A stretch of 64,000 bases of DNA from Nitrosospira sp035547595 (GCA_035547595.1 DASZUL010000022.1:93270-157269); one strand, 5' to 3'. Shown: positions 45,120 through 54,851, counted from the first letter of the stretch. Program-made: numbers and translations. The notes: generated by a model not told the origin, from the letters alone.

Positions 45120-46211
45120 TTAGGCACCGATAGGATCGGTCGTGCGCTTTAACCGCCGCGTCCGGGGGAACAGCAGAAAAAGCACGATGATGAGCATGAG
45201 GCCATGCAGCCACCAAAGGCCCGGAACACGCCCCACATCGCCGCGTAAAACCCAGTTCTGCGCCAGCACGCTCAGGACGTAATAGAGGGAAGAAACACCG
45301 GCAGCGATCAGATAAGTCCTCGTACTCTTGTCCTGGCGCGGGGAAACGCGACTTAGCGGAACAGCAATCAGGGCCAGCAGGATAGTGGCCACCGGACGCG
45401 AGAGCCGCCATTGGAACTCGGCGATATCCTTTGGCCGGTCCGATAGCGACAATGCTGCGGTAGTCGTCGCTTTGCGATTGAGTTCCGCAACAGCCTTGTT
45501 ATCGGTGAAATAGATCAGTTTTTCAAACTTTACGATGGTGTCTTTTTCACCGGGCGAGCTCGTGAGCTGGTAGATATAGCCATCGTAAAGATGAATCTGG
45601 GGCCGCTGGCCTACCGCGGGCGGCTGCTGGCGAGCCTCCTTGGCAACGATGATCTCGCTCCTGTCGGTTTTTCTCATATAGTGGAATATGCCTTCCATTT
45701 GCTTGGCGGCATCGTCCTTCGACTCGATATACACCACCCTGCCGCTGCCCTCGCTGCCGTAGAAACGTCCAGCCTGGAACCGGTCCGTATTCAACTCTCC
45801 CTCCGCCTGGGAATTCAGGCTATAGCTTTCCTTGTAGGCCCACGGACGGACATAGATCGATAGCACCCCGCTGACGATCCCCACGGGAATGACGATCAGA
45901 AGCACGGCATATATCAGGCGTTTCTCGCTGAAGCCGGCGGAGCGCAGTACGACGATTTCCTGGTCCCGGTGCAACCTGCTCAACGCCATGACGATGGCGA
46001 TGTAGATGGCTATGGGCATCACCACTTCGAGTGCGATCAGCGTCTTGAGCAGCAGCAGCTTCAGCATGACGACGACGCCGAGCGTATTCGTCACTCCCTC
46101 GGCCAGCAAGCGGGCGCTGATGAAACTCCCGTACAGGCCCATGAAAGTGACGCTCACCACGGTGAATGGCCTCAACAATTCACGAGCGATATAGCGTTCA
46201 ATGATCTTCAC
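45120..46211 (-). CDS. lptF: LPS export permease LptF
   Basis: A 363-residue LptF/LptG-family permease. Two N-terminal and later C-terminal helix bundles (six helices in all) surround a periplasmic beta-jellyroll (about residues 125-250). LptF-type motifs include IIERYIARELLRPF at the start, the coupling-helix stretch SRLHRDQEIVVLRSAGFS, and FQWRLSRPVATILLALIAVPLSR. With LptG and LptB it extracts lipopolysaccharide from the inner membrane. The start is GTG 46211 with AAGGG upstream. LptG, usually the next gene, is absent: the next gene is a convergent ABC exporter. Confidence 0.9.
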   Translation of the reverse strand: MKIIERYIARELLRPFTVVSVTFMGLYGSFISARLLAEGVTNTLGVVVMLKLLLLKTLIALEVVMPIAIYIAIVMALSRLHRDQEIVVLRSAGFSEKRLIYAVLLIVIPVGIVSGVLSIYVRPWAYKESYSLNSQAEGELNTDRFQAGRFYGSEGSGRVVYIESKDDAAKQMEGIFHYMRKTDRSEIIVAKEARQQPPAVGQRPQIHLYDGYIYQLTSSPGEKDTIVKFEKLIYFTDNKAVAELNRKATTTAALSLSDRPKDIAEFQWRLSRPVATILLALIAVPLSRVSPRQDKSTRTYLIAAGVSSLYYVLSVLAQNWVLRGDVGRVPGLWWLHGLMLIIVLFLLFPRTRRLKRTTDPIGA

Positions 46212-46519
46212 ATATTGCCCTTGGCGAAGGTTCAGCAGTGCAGCAGGTAAGCCGGTTTCGTATTCGGGTGGCTATTGTAACCATTCGCCCCGTCCTTTGG
46301 ACCAGAAAGCCGTCGTAGAAGGGTCGAAGGAAAAACACATCGTTCTTCTTCAATGACGCATCGATGCAATAAATTGCCGGAAGACCCGCAAAGGAGCCTG
46401 CACGGCACCGAATCAACGAGAAAACAATGCGGAGAAAAAGAATGGGGGGATGGCTGGGAATTCTTTGGCCATCATGCCGGTGCAATAGGCGCGCCAAAAT
46501 TTATCCGGCTCAGAGATCA
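46212..46519. other. 308-base intergenic region between lptF and the tRNA terminator
   Basis: No coding frame with family resemblance is seen. It should hold the lptF promoter, reading on the minus strand, but I cannot single out hexamers with confidence. Confidence 0.45.
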
Positions 46520-46550
46520 GAAAAAAGAAACCCAACCTGGAAGTTGGGCT
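46520..46550 (-). terminator. Terminator of the initiator tRNA gene
   Basis: Stem CCCAAC/GTTGGG with a 6-base loop (46531-46548), followed on the minus strand by TTTCTTTTTTC. It lies 16 bases after the 3' end of the tRNA and fits a rho-independent terminator for that transcript. Confidence 0.8.
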
Positions 46551-46565
46551 CATCAGATGACATGA

Positions 46566-46642
<77 letters not shown>

Positions 46643-46647
46643 ATCGA

Positions 46648-46677
46648 ATTTTAGCAAAATGCCCGTATGGGCGTCAA
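46648..46677 (-). promoter_or_regulatory. Sigma70-type promoter of the initiator tRNA gene
   Basis: On the minus strand, TTGACG (46677-46672), an 18-base spacer, and TAAAAT (46653-46648). The -10 ends five bases before the mature tRNA 5' end at 46642, so transcription would start at or very close to the tRNA itself. Confidence 0.75.
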
Positions 46678-47100
46678 AGGGTTTCATCCGGGCAAGTCAG
46701 CTCTGATCAGTGGCAAAGCGAAGACCAAAAGACGCCTACCCAGACTGGCTTCACCTGGAACACTCGATGAAGAATGATCAAAAATCGCGCTTATGAGACA
46801 TAGCGCACAGAGCAAATCCGGTTTTGGTCTCTAAAATAAAATTCCAACACGAAGATCAAGGACCCGGTCTTGACACCTCTACTCATGTTTCGCGGATATT
46901 TCCCGAGTGGAATCACTTAACGGATTTCCTCCTGGATGCATGCTCTGCGAATGGCACCCCCGTTCCCTTCCGCATATGACACCGCCGAACCCGGGATGAC
47001 GGAGGCCCGTGCGGCTTACCATTGTTGGCCTGTGCATTTCCCCGCTTCCCTGACGCGCTTCAGCCGCATCAGCGAAAAGGAAATGGCTTGTGTATTGGAC
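46678..47100. other. 423-base region between the tRNA promoter and the GGDEF regulator gene
   Basis: The plus frame of the regulator is open back to 46936, but this extension (HALRMAPPFPSAYD...) shows no domain and its paralogue lacks it. No other gene or hairpin is apparent. Confidence 0.45.
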
Positions 47101-48036
47101 ATGATCACTGAGACAGAAATTCGAAGCGCAAAAATATTGATTGTAGATGACCAGGAATCCAACATTCTTCTCCTGGAACACATGCTCGCCGCCGCACAGT
47201 ACACATCGGTTTCTTCGACGACGCATCCTGAAAAGGTCTATGAATTGCACCGCCAAAACAACTATGACTTGATCCTGCTGGATTTGATGATGGCAGGCAT
47301 GGATGGGTTCCAGGTACTGAGTGCGCTCAAGGAAATAGAAAAGGATGGATATCTCTCGGTACTGGTGATCACGGCAAATCCGGCGTCCAAGCTGCGCGCG
47401 CTGGAGGCGGGAGCGAGAGATTTCATCAGCAAGCCGTTTGACGTGACCGAAGTATTGGCGCGCGTGCAAAATCTGCTCGAAGTACGCCTCCTGCACCAGC
47501 AGGCATACAGCTATGCCAAATCTCAGGAGTTCATGGCGCTTCATGACCCATTGACCGGTCTCGCAAACCGGCGGCTGCTTACGGAAAGAGTTTCCCAGGC
47601 CATTATTCATGCAAAAAGGAATAAGACCAGCATGGCGGTCGTGTATCTGGACCTGGATGGCTTCAGGCAAATCAATAATACCCTGGGCCACGACCTCGGG
47701 GATCTGCTGCTGAAAAGCGTTGCCGCAAGGCTGGTGATGGCGGTGCGGCAGGAAGATACCGTGGCGCGCCTGGGAGGAGATGAATTTGTAGTGGCGATGC
47801 CGCATGTGAGCGGCGCAGGCGGAGCATCGCTTGCAGCGGAAAAAATAATCCAGTCGTTGTCTGAACCCTATGCAATCGAAGGACACGAGATCAGGATAAC
47901 CGGCAGTGCCGGCATAGGCATTTTCCCCGACAACGGGACCAACGTTAAGGCATTGCTCAACAATGCGGACATGGCGCTGCTGAAAGCCAAACAGGCGGGA
48001 AAAAATACTTATTTCATCGCGGAACACACGAATTAG
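47101..48036 (+). CDS. Response regulator diguanylate cyclase (REC-GGDEF)
   Basis: A 311-residue protein. The receiver domain (residues about 8-125) has ILIVDDQ, phospho-acceptor Asp in LILLDLMMAGMDG, and Lys in FISKPFD. A GGDEF domain follows, with DPLTGLANRR, the catalytic motif GGDEF in RLGGDEFVV, and an inhibitory I-site RQED five residues before it. It makes cyclic di-GMP from GTP, with phosphorylation control and product inhibition. ATG 47101 is chosen because the product then aligns end to end with the paralogue at 48209 (MITETEIRSAKILIVDD against MISKSEIQNARILIVDD). No cognate kinase is adjacent. Confidence 0.9.
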   Translation: MITETEIRSAKILIVDDQESNILLLEHMLAAAQYTSVSSTTHPEKVYELHRQNNYDLILLDLMMAGMDGFQVLSALKEIEKDGYLSVLVITANPASKLRALEAGARDFISKPFDVTEVLARVQNLLEVRLLHQQAYSYAKSQEFMALHDPLTGLANRRLLTERVSQAIIHAKRNKTSMAVVYLDLDGFRQINNTLGHDLGDLLLKSVAARLVMAVRQEDTVARLGGDEFVVAMPHVSGAGGASLAAEKIIQSLSEPYAIEGHEIRITGSAGIGIFPDNGTNVKALLNNADMALLKAKQAGKNTYFIAEHTN

Positions 48037-48208
48037 AATCATGTAGTACGCAAAAACAAAATGGGGGATCGGATGCGGATCTTGCCAGCTGCATAATGGC
48101 AACCGCATACGTAAAATATTAGTTGCTTTCATATCTCATCCATTAGAATCAGACAAACTGAACGAGTTGCGTCAAGATGATCAACAGCGCTTAGACGGGA
48201 CAGGAAAG

Positions 48209-49048
48209 ATGATTAGCAAATCCGAGATCCAGAATGCCAGAATCCTGATCGTTGATGACCAGGAGGCCAACATCAGGTTGCTTGAGCAGATGTTGAGCGA
48301 TGCGAACTATACCTCCATTACCTCGGTCACCGATCCGCGCGAAGTCTGCGCCCTCTACACCGAATACCGCTATGACCTGATTCTTCTGGATTTGCAGATG
48401 CCCGGAATGGATGGCTTTCAGGTACTCGAATGCCTGAAGAAAATTGAAGCGGAGGGCTATCTTCCCGTGCTCGTCATCACAGCCCAGCCGGGGCACAAGC
48501 TGAGGGCGCTGCAGGCGGGAGCGAAAGATTTCGTGAGCAAGCCTTTCGATCTGGTCGAAGTCCAGACGCGCATACACAACATGCTGGAAGTGCGCCTGCT
48601 GTATAAAAAGCTGGAAAACTACAATAAGGAACTGGAGCAGATCGTTGCTCAACGTACTGCGGAATTACGCGAGAGCGAAGCGCGTTTCCGGCGATTGACC
48701 GAACTGGCTTCAGACTGGTATTGGGAGCAGGACGAGAAAGGACATTTCACCAAGATTTACGGGCCGGTCCTCGAAATGCTCGACATTTCGGTGGATAGCC
48801 TGCTGGGAGAAGCCAAGGGAAATAATGAAATGCGCTGGAATGAAGCCGAGCATGCGCAGTTCAAGGCAAATATATCCGCACGGCGTCCTTTTCTCGACTT
48901 CGTTTATAGCCGAACCCGCGCCGATGGCACGCAACAGTTCCTGATGGTCAGTGGTGAACCCATGTTCGATTCATCGGGCCGCTTCACCGGTTATCGCGGA
49001 ATAGGGAAGGATGTGACCGAAAGCATGCAGTCCAAGCGAAATTCATAG
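48209..49048 (+). CDS. Response regulator with REC and PAS domains
   Basis: A 279-residue protein. The receiver (ILIVDDQ, Asp in LILLDLQMPGMDG, Lys in FVSKPFD) is clearly paralogous to that of the gene just upstream. A coiled linker (YNKELEQIVAQRTAELRESE) leads to one PAS/PAC domain (FRRLTELASDWYWEQDEKG, YRGIGKDVTE). The protein ends right after the PAC segment, where relatives continue into GGDEF, EAL or kinase domains, so it has no visible output. ACAGGAAAG precedes ATG 48209. It may act by protein contact, or be a shortened form of a longer regulator. Confidence 0.87.
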   Translation: MISKSEIQNARILIVDDQEANIRLLEQMLSDANYTSITSVTDPREVCALYTEYRYDLILLDLQMPGMDGFQVLECLKKIEAEGYLPVLVITAQPGHKLRALQAGAKDFVSKPFDLVEVQTRIHNMLEVRLLYKKLENYNKELEQIVAQRTAELRESEARFRRLTELASDWYWEQDEKGHFTKIYGPVLEMLDISVDSLLGEAKGNNEMRWNEAEHAQFKANISARRPFLDFVYSRTRADGTQQFLMVSGEPMFDSSGRFTGYRGIGKDVTESMQSKRNS

Positions 49049-50071
49049 GATCTCGGCCTTTACCAGCCTTACAGGGGCTATTTCCCTTTCCGGCGTCACT
49101 TCTCCCAGGCCGAGAAAACATCTGTTTCCGTCATACAGCCGAAGCTTCTGGCCTTCCTCCCAATTCGAAACGCCTGCGAAGCACTTGCTCTTTCCGTCAT
49201 TTGCGCCGTAAAGCTCGGCCTTGACCTCCCTGATCCTCCGCCCGTGCAGCAAAGCCTCGACCGATCCGCAAGCGAGAACCGCAGCGGGGTAGCGATGCAA
49301 AAGCCTGTCGACGGGAAACAGGCAGTCGTCCCGCTGCGGCAGCGTCATTTCTTCCAGTTCATCCAGGGTACAGGATTGCGAAATATCGAAATTGCCCAGG
49401 GCAACGCGGCGCAAGGCCGCGAGGTATGCGCCGCCGCATCCCAGCGCAACGCCGATATCTTCGCCGAGAGTGCGGATATAAGTCCCGCTGCTGCACTTGA
49501 CGGAAATGCGCATCTCATTTCGCGCGAGGCCCAGCATCCGCAAGTCGTGGATATGGATCTCGCGCTGCTTGCGCGGCAATTCCACTCCTTCCCTGGCATA
49601 GGCATAGAGCGGTTTGCCTTGCACCTTTATGGCGCTATACATCGGGGGCGTTTGCATGATCGCGCCGGTAAAGCTTTTCAATACCGACTCGATCCATCCA
49701 GGTTCGAAATGCATTTCCCGGACATCGCGCTGCTGCCCCTCCCCGGCGATCGAGATCTCGCCCTCGGCATCTCCCGTCGTGCTGGAATAGCCCAGCATGA
49801 GCGTAGCCTCGTAGCATTTGTCCGCCCCCAGCAATTCGGATGAAAACTTCGTGGCCTCTCCGAGGCAGATTGGCAGGAGGCCGGTAGCCATGGGATCGAG
49901 CGTTCCCGTATGGCCGGCCTTGCGCGCCAGGAATAGCCGCTTGGCTCTTTGCAGGGCCTGGTTCGAAGAAAGATGAGGAGGCTTGTCCAGCAACAGGACG
50001 CCGCTGACAGGGCGTTTTTCGCCTTTATGCTGCGCTGCACGCGAAATCAACGGATCCAGCCCGAACCTCAA
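49043..50071 (-). CDS. truB: tRNA pseudouridine-55 synthase TruB
   Basis: A TruB of up to 342 residues. The core begins GVLLLDKPPHLSSNQAL; the catalytic Asp is in GHTGTLDPMATGLLP; other blocks are KCYEATLMLGYSSTTGDAEG and CSSGTYIRTLGEDIG. A C-terminal PUA-like part follows (LRLYDGNRCFLGLGEV). It makes pseudouridine 55 in the T-loop of tRNAs. The start is uncertain: TTG 50071 is the longest option and no good Shine-Dalgarno sequence is visible. It is the last gene of the rimP-nusA-infB-rbfA-truB operon, and its 3' end overlaps the convergent REC-PAS gene by six bases. Confidence 0.92.
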   Translation of the reverse strand: MRFGLDPLISRAAQHKGEKRPVSGVLLLDKPPHLSSNQALQRAKRLFLARKAGHTGTLDPMATGLLPICLGEATKFSSELLGADKCYEATLMLGYSSTTGDAEGEISIAGEGQQRDVREMHFEPGWIESVLKSFTGAIMQTPPMYSAIKVQGKPLYAYAREGVELPRKQREIHIHDLRMLGLARNEMRISVKCSSGTYIRTLGEDIGVALGCGGAYLAALRRVALGNFDISQSCTLDELEEMTLPQRDDCLFPVDRLLHRYPAAVLACGSVEALLHGRRIREVKAELYGANDGKSKCFAGVSNWEEGQKLRLYDGNRCFLGLGEVTPEREIAPVRLVKAEIL

Positions 50072-50235
50072 TGGGAAAAATATCCGCCGCGGAGCACCAC
50101 GGGAAACGGTCGATCACGCCTGATGAAGAGATACTGCGTTGTCATCCGGGAGAAAATACGGGGAAGAAAATGACGTTATCGGAAGAAGACCATAGCGTAT
50201 GCTGAGACAATTCGCTCATCCCGCCGTTGCGGCCG

Positions 50236-50604
50236 CTATTCTTGAGTGGGGCCGTCCTGTGCCATGGCACGATCGATCAATTGCGACAGGCGTACTCCAC
50301 GTTCTACTGATTCGTCATAGATAAAATGGAGCTGGGGAACCACCCTTAATTTGAGCCTGTGGGAGAGATGGCTGCGCAAAAATCCGGCCGCATGCTCCAA
50401 TCCTTTGGCCGTAAGAAAATTATCGGCATCGCTGTGAAGTGTAGTATAAAAAACCTTGGCGTGGGAGTAATCATGGCTCACCTCCACGCTGGTCAGGGTG
50501 ATCATTCCGATACGCGGATCCTTCAGCTCGTTGCGAATCAAGTCCGCCAGTTCTCGCTGGATCTGGTCGGCGACCCGCAGCGTACGTGAATAGTCCCTAG
50601 GCAT
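50236..50604 (-). CDS. rbfA: 30S ribosome-binding factor RbfA
   Basis: A 122-residue KH-like protein with the RbfA signatures RVADQIQRELADLI, DPRIGMITLTSVEVSHDYSHAKVF (in part) and LKLRVVPQLHFIYDESVERG. It matures the 5' end of 16S rRNA and helps cold adaptation. ATG 50604 has AGGAA upstream and gives the family N-terminus MPRDYSRTLR. It lies 47 bases after infB and 164 bases before truB. Confidence 0.95.
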   Translation of the reverse strand: MPRDYSRTLRVADQIQRELADLIRNELKDPRIGMITLTSVEVSHDYSHAKVFYTTLHSDADNFLTAKGLEHAAGFLRSHLSHRLKLRVVPQLHFIYDESVERGVRLSQLIDRAMAQDGPTQE

Positions 50605-50651
50605 GATATATTCCTGAAGTCGACGGAATCGAGACAGCAACCTTTATGACA

Positions 50652-53306
50652 TTACAGGCTGCGAGCGATTTCAACGATCTCGTAAGTTTCCAGCAGGTCG
50701 CCGATCTGGATGTCGTTAAAGTTCTTCAGCGACAAACCGCAATCGAAACCCGCCCTGACCTCCTTCACATCATCCTTGAAGCGCTTCAGCGAATCCAGTT
50801 CACCGCTGTAAATTATCTCGCCATCGCGTACCAGCCGCGTCAAGGATCCCCGCTTGACTATGCCTTCCAGCACATGGCAGCCAGCCACTGCGCCAACCTT
50901 CGAAATACGGAACACCTCCCGGATCTGAACCATTCCGGTGACATTCTCCTTCCGATCCGGGGCCATCATTCCCGACATTGCCGCCTTGATTTCATCAACG
51001 GCCTCGTAAATGATGCTGTAATACCGCACATCCACGCCGGTCGAAGCGATAAGCTTGCGCGCGATCGTATCCGCGCGGCTGTTGAAGCCGATCACCACAG
51101 CCTTGGAAGCCAGGGCCAAGTTGATGTCCGACTCGGTGATGGCGCCGACTCCACTGTGGATGATGTTGACCCTGACCTCGTCCGTGGAAAGCCTTTCCAA
51201 AGCATGAGATAGTGCCTCATACGAACCCTGCACATCGGCCTTGATGATGAGCGCCAGCACCTTGACCTCGCCCTTCTGCTCGAACACGTTCTCCAGCTTG
51301 GCCGCCTGTTGCCGGGCGAGCTTGACATCGCGGAACTTGCCTTGACGAAATAGCGCAATTTCCCGCGCCTTGCGTTCGTCTGCCAACACCAATACCGCCT
51401 CGCCGGCAACGGGCACCTCCGATAAGCCCTGAATCTCCACCGGGATTGAAGGACCCGCAGATTCGACCGGTTTGCCATTCTCGTCGAGCATGGCCCGGAC
51501 CCGGCCAAATACCGCGCCCGCGAGCAGCACTTCTCCCCGCCTGAGCGTTCCGGACTGCACCAGTATGGTCGCTACCGGACCACGCCCCTTATCCAGGCGC
51601 GATTCTATGACGATGCCCTTGGCGGGCGCCTCCGCGGGCGCGCGCAATTCCAGCACTTCAGCCTGGAGCAGCACGCTCTCCAGGAGCTCGTCTATGCCTT
51701 GCCCGGTTTTCGCCGAAACTTCCACGAACATTGTATCCCCGCCCCAATCCTCTGGAACAACCGACTGTGTCACGAGTTCCTGCCTGATGCGCTCGGGATT
51801 CGCCTCGGGTTTATCAATCTTGTTCACAGCCACGACGATGGGCACCTTGGCCGCCTTGGCATGGTGTATCGCCTCGATAGTCTGGGGCATCACGCCGTCA
51901 TCCGCAGCCACCACCAATACCACGAGATCCGTTACCCTCGCCCCGCGCGCGCGCATCGCGGTGAAAGCCTCGTGGCCGGGCGTATCGAGAAACGTAACCA
52001 TGCCGCGCTCGGTTTCCACATGATACGCGCCGATATGCTGGGTAATGCCTCCCGCCTCCCCGCTGGCCACCCGCGTCCGGCGAATATAATCCAGCAAAGA
52101 AGTCTTGCCGTGATCGACGTGGCCCATCACCGTACCCACTGGCGCGCGCGGCTCGGTCTTGAACTCCGTTGCCGGCGCTTCGGCATCCGCAAGAAATGCT
52201 TCAGGACTATCGACTGCGGCATACTTGGCGACGTGGCCCAGCTCTTCCACCACGATCATGGCGGTTTCCTGATCCAGCATCTGGTTGATCGTCACCATAT
52301 TCCCCATTTTCATCAAAGCCTTGATAACTTCAGCGGCCTTGATCGACATCTTCTGTGCGAGCGCTCCCACGGAAATCGTTTCCGGTACGGTGACTTCATG
52401 CACGACAGGTTCGGTCGGAGCAGAAAAACTATGGGCGACCTGGTCTTCGGCAGGTTTGCCGTGCTTGTCCCGGCGGGTGCGCCATCCTTTTCCTCCGGTC
52501 AGGTCTCCGCGAGTCTTCAGACCGCGCTTCTCCACCCGCTCGTCCTTCCAGACGACCTGCTTGGTCTGCTTCTTTTTCTTCTCCGCCTTTGCCGCCTTGT
52601 CTTCGGCATTGACCACCGGTTTATGCAAAGTCCCTTCGGTGGCGGCGGGCTGGACCTGGGGTGTTTCCGTTCCTGTGCCGGCCTGAACACCCGGCGCAGC
52701 GGGCTCTGCCGGCGCCGGTTCCGGAGCAACCGCAGGAGTTGCGGGGGCGGCAGCCGCACCCGGAACGGCAGGCGCGGCCTCGGGCTCCTGTTCCTTGGGT
52801 TCGAGTGCGCCAAGCTTGCGGCGCTGTTTTTCCTTGAGCTCGGCGGTCTGCCGGGCGATCAGTTCGGCCTGTTTTCTGGCTTCCTCTTCACGCAGTGCCT
52901 GCTGCACGGCGTCCACCACCGGCCTGGGCGCCGGAGAAGGAGCAGGCTGGGCAGCGGGCGCAGCAGGCTCCGCGGTTCCTGCCCTGAGCGCCGATCTGTC
53001 GCTCGAGTCATCTTTTATCAATACCCGCTTCTTGCGCACTTCCACCTGAATGCTGCGAGGCTTGCCCGTGCTATCGGATTTCTTGATTTCCGAAGTCTGC
53101 CGGCGAGGAGGGAGGCTGATCTTGCTCTTCTCTCCTCTCGAGCCGTGAATCTTGCGAAGATATTCAAGAAGCTGGGTCTTGTCTTTCTCCGTAAGGCTGT
53201 CTTCCGTCAGATGCTTGCTGACACCGGCAGCCCGGAGCTGCTCCAGCAGAACCGCCGGCAACACTCCCAATTCACTCGCAAATTGTTCTACATTCATTGG
53301 AGGCAC
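50652..53306 (-). CDS. infB: Translation initiation factor IF-2
   Basis: An 884-residue IF-2. It has an N-terminal IF2_N domain (VEQFASELGVLPAVLLEQLR), a long Ala/Pro/Glu-rich and Lys-rich linker, and a second small IF2_N-type segment (VGALAQKMSIKAAEVIKALM). The GTPase domain follows, with G1 GHVDHGKTSL, G3 DTPGHEAF and G4 NKID, then domains II-IV ending DIQIGDLLETYEIVE. It places initiator tRNA on the 30S subunit using GTP. GTG 53306 is kept because AAGGG sits about 10 bases upstream; ATG 53297 would be too distant from it. It lies 45 bases after nusA. Confidence 0.97.
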   Translation of the reverse strand: MPPMNVEQFASELGVLPAVLLEQLRAAGVSKHLTEDSLTEKDKTQLLEYLRKIHGSRGEKSKISLPPRRQTSEIKKSDSTGKPRSIQVEVRKKRVLIKDDSSDRSALRAGTAEPAAPAAQPAPSPAPRPVVDAVQQALREEEARKQAELIARQTAELKEKQRRKLGALEPKEQEPEAAPAVPGAAAAPATPAVAPEPAPAEPAAPGVQAGTGTETPQVQPAATEGTLHKPVVNAEDKAAKAEKKKKQTKQVVWKDERVEKRGLKTRGDLTGGKGWRTRRDKHGKPAEDQVAHSFSAPTEPVVHEVTVPETISVGALAQKMSIKAAEVIKALMKMGNMVTINQMLDQETAMIVVEELGHVAKYAAVDSPEAFLADAEAPATEFKTEPRAPVGTVMGHVDHGKTSLLDYIRRTRVASGEAGGITQHIGAYHVETERGMVTFLDTPGHEAFTAMRARGARVTDLVVLVVAADDGVMPQTIEAIHHAKAAKVPIVVAVNKIDKPEANPERIRQELVTQSVVPEDWGGDTMFVEVSAKTGQGIDELLESVLLQAEVLELRAPAEAPAKGIVIESRLDKGRGPVATILVQSGTLRRGEVLLAGAVFGRVRAMLDENGKPVESAGPSIPVEIQGLSEVPVAGEAVLVLADERKAREIALFRQGKFRDVKLARQQAAKLENVFEQKGEVKVLALIIKADVQGSYEALSHALERLSTDEVRVNIIHSGVGAITESDINLALASKAVVIGFNSRADTIARKLIASTGVDVRYYSIIYEAVDEIKAAMSGMMAPDRKENVTGMVQIREVFRISKVGAVAGCHVLEGIVKRGSLTRLVRDGEIIYSGELDSLKRFKDDVKEVRAGFDCGLSLKNFNDIQIGDLLETYEIVEIARSL

Positions 53307-53351
53307 TAATAACCCTTAATAGCGCAGTCTACAGCGCTTATCTTATAAAAA

Positions 53352-54824
53352 TCAGGCGAACCACGGCGCCCGCGCCGCCATGATCAATTGCCGGGCGCGC
53401 TCGGTATCCATTTCCACTATTTCCACCAGGTCATCCACCGCCAGGTCGGCAAGGTCTTCCTGGGTATTCACCCCCTTGGCGGCCAGTTCGCGCGCTGTCT
53501 GGCTGTCCATGCCTTCCAGCGATAGTAGATCTTCCGCAATGTGCTCCACCTTTTCCTCGCTGACTATCGCTTCGGTCAGAAGCGCATTGCGCGCCCTGGT
53601 GCGCAGTTCGCTGACGGTCTGCTCATCGAAGGACTCTATTTCCAGCATTTCGTTAAGCGGTACATAGGCCACCTCCTCGATTGTGGTAAACCCTTCCTGC
53701 ACCAGTATATCCGCCACTTCCTCGTCGACATCCAGCTTTTCCATGAAAAGCTGGCGGAGAACCGAAAACTCCTCCTCGTTCTTTGCCTGGGACTCTTCCA
53801 GCGTCATGATGTTGAGCTCCCATCCGGTCAGTTCGGATGCAAGCCGTACATTCTGGCCTCCCCGCCCGATTGCCTGGGCGAGGTTATCTTCGTCCACCAC
53901 GATGTCCATGCTGTGCTTTTCCTCATCCACCAGTATGCTGCTGATTTCCGCGGGGGCCAGGGCATTGATGACGAAAGTCGCGGGATCCTCCGACCAGAGG
54001 ATGATATCGACGCGTTCTCCCGCCAGTTCGCCGGTCACCGCCTGCACCCTGGAACCACGCATGCCGACACAGGTACCGATGGGGTCCACCCGCTGGTCAT
54101 GGGATTTGACCGCGATCTTGGCGCGGGAACCGGGGTCCCGGGCTGCAACTTTGATTTCCAGCAACCCTTCCTCCATCTCCGGCACCTCCAGTTCGAACAG
54201 CTTTATCAGGAACTCCGGCGCAATCCGCGACAGTATCAGCTGCGGCCCCCTGGCGGTACGGTCCACCTTGTAGAGATAGGCGCGAACCCGGTCCCCTACC
54301 CGCAGATTCTCCTTGGGAATCATCTGATCACGGGGCAACGCCGCCTCGACCCTTCCGGACTCGATGATCGCATTGCCGCGCTCCATGCGCTTGATGGTCC
54401 CGGTAACCATGAATTCCTTGCGCTCGAGAAAATCGTTCAGGATCTGCTCGCGCTCGGCATCTCGTATTTTCTGGAATATCACCTGCTTGGCCGCCTGCGC
54501 TCCGATCCGGCCGAACTCTACCGGCTCCAGCACTTCCTCGATGAATTCTCCCGGTGCGATATCCGGATTGCCTTCCAGGGCGGCACTCAAGGCTATCTGC
54601 CGTGCGGGATCCTCCATCGCATCATCCGCCACCACCTGCCAGCGGCGCAGCGACTGATAGTCGCCCGTCTGGTGATCGATGGACACGCGCACATCGGCGT
54701 CCTCGTGAAAACGCTTTTTTGTGGCAGACGCCAACGCCAACTCCAGTGCAACGAAAACAATGCCCTTCTCGACATTCTTTTCGCGCGCCAACGCATCCAC
54801 CAACAACAAAACCTCGCGGCTCAT
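53352..54824 (-). CDS. nusA: Transcription termination/antitermination factor NusA
   Basis: A 490-residue NusA. The N-terminal RNA-polymerase-binding domain (SREVLLLVDALAREKNVEKG) is followed by S1 (GTIKRMERGNAIIESGRVEA, in part), KH1 and KH2 (GTCVGMRGSRVQAVTGELAGE, in part; AIGRGGQNVRLASELTGW), and two C-terminal helix-hairpin-helix AR repeats ending ARQLIMAARAPWFA. It controls pausing, termination and antitermination. ATG 54824 has GGAGG at seven bases; an in-frame upstream start at 54839 is less likely. It lies between rimP and infB in the classical order. Confidence 0.97.
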   Translation of the reverse strand: MSREVLLLVDALAREKNVEKGIVFVALELALASATKKRFHEDADVRVSIDHQTGDYQSLRRWQVVADDAMEDPARQIALSAALEGNPDIAPGEFIEEVLEPVEFGRIGAQAAKQVIFQKIRDAEREQILNDFLERKEFMVTGTIKRMERGNAIIESGRVEAALPRDQMIPKENLRVGDRVRAYLYKVDRTARGPQLILSRIAPEFLIKLFELEVPEMEEGLLEIKVAARDPGSRAKIAVKSHDQRVDPIGTCVGMRGSRVQAVTGELAGERVDIILWSEDPATFVINALAPAEISSILVDEEKHSMDIVVDEDNLAQAIGRGGQNVRLASELTGWELNIMTLEESQAKNEEEFSVLRQLFMEKLDVDEEVADILVQEGFTTIEEVAYVPLNEMLEIESFDEQTVSELRTRARNALLTEAIVSEEKVEHIAEDLLSLEGMDSQTARELAAKGVNTQEDLADLAVDDLVEIVEMDTERARQLIMAARAPWFA

Positions 54825-54851
54825 GTTACCTCCGGCCAATCTCTCAAATAG

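Noticed and set aside
46879..48132. 417-codon open frame on the minus strand
   Set aside because: It is antisense to the REC-GGDEF gene, whose motifs are unambiguous; the translation shows no domain.
51699..53309. 536-codon open frame on the plus strand
   Set aside because: Antisense to infB; its Arg- and His-rich translation reflects infB codon bias.
53541..54851. 436-codon open frame on the plus strand
   Set aside because: Antisense to nusA, with no family resemblance.
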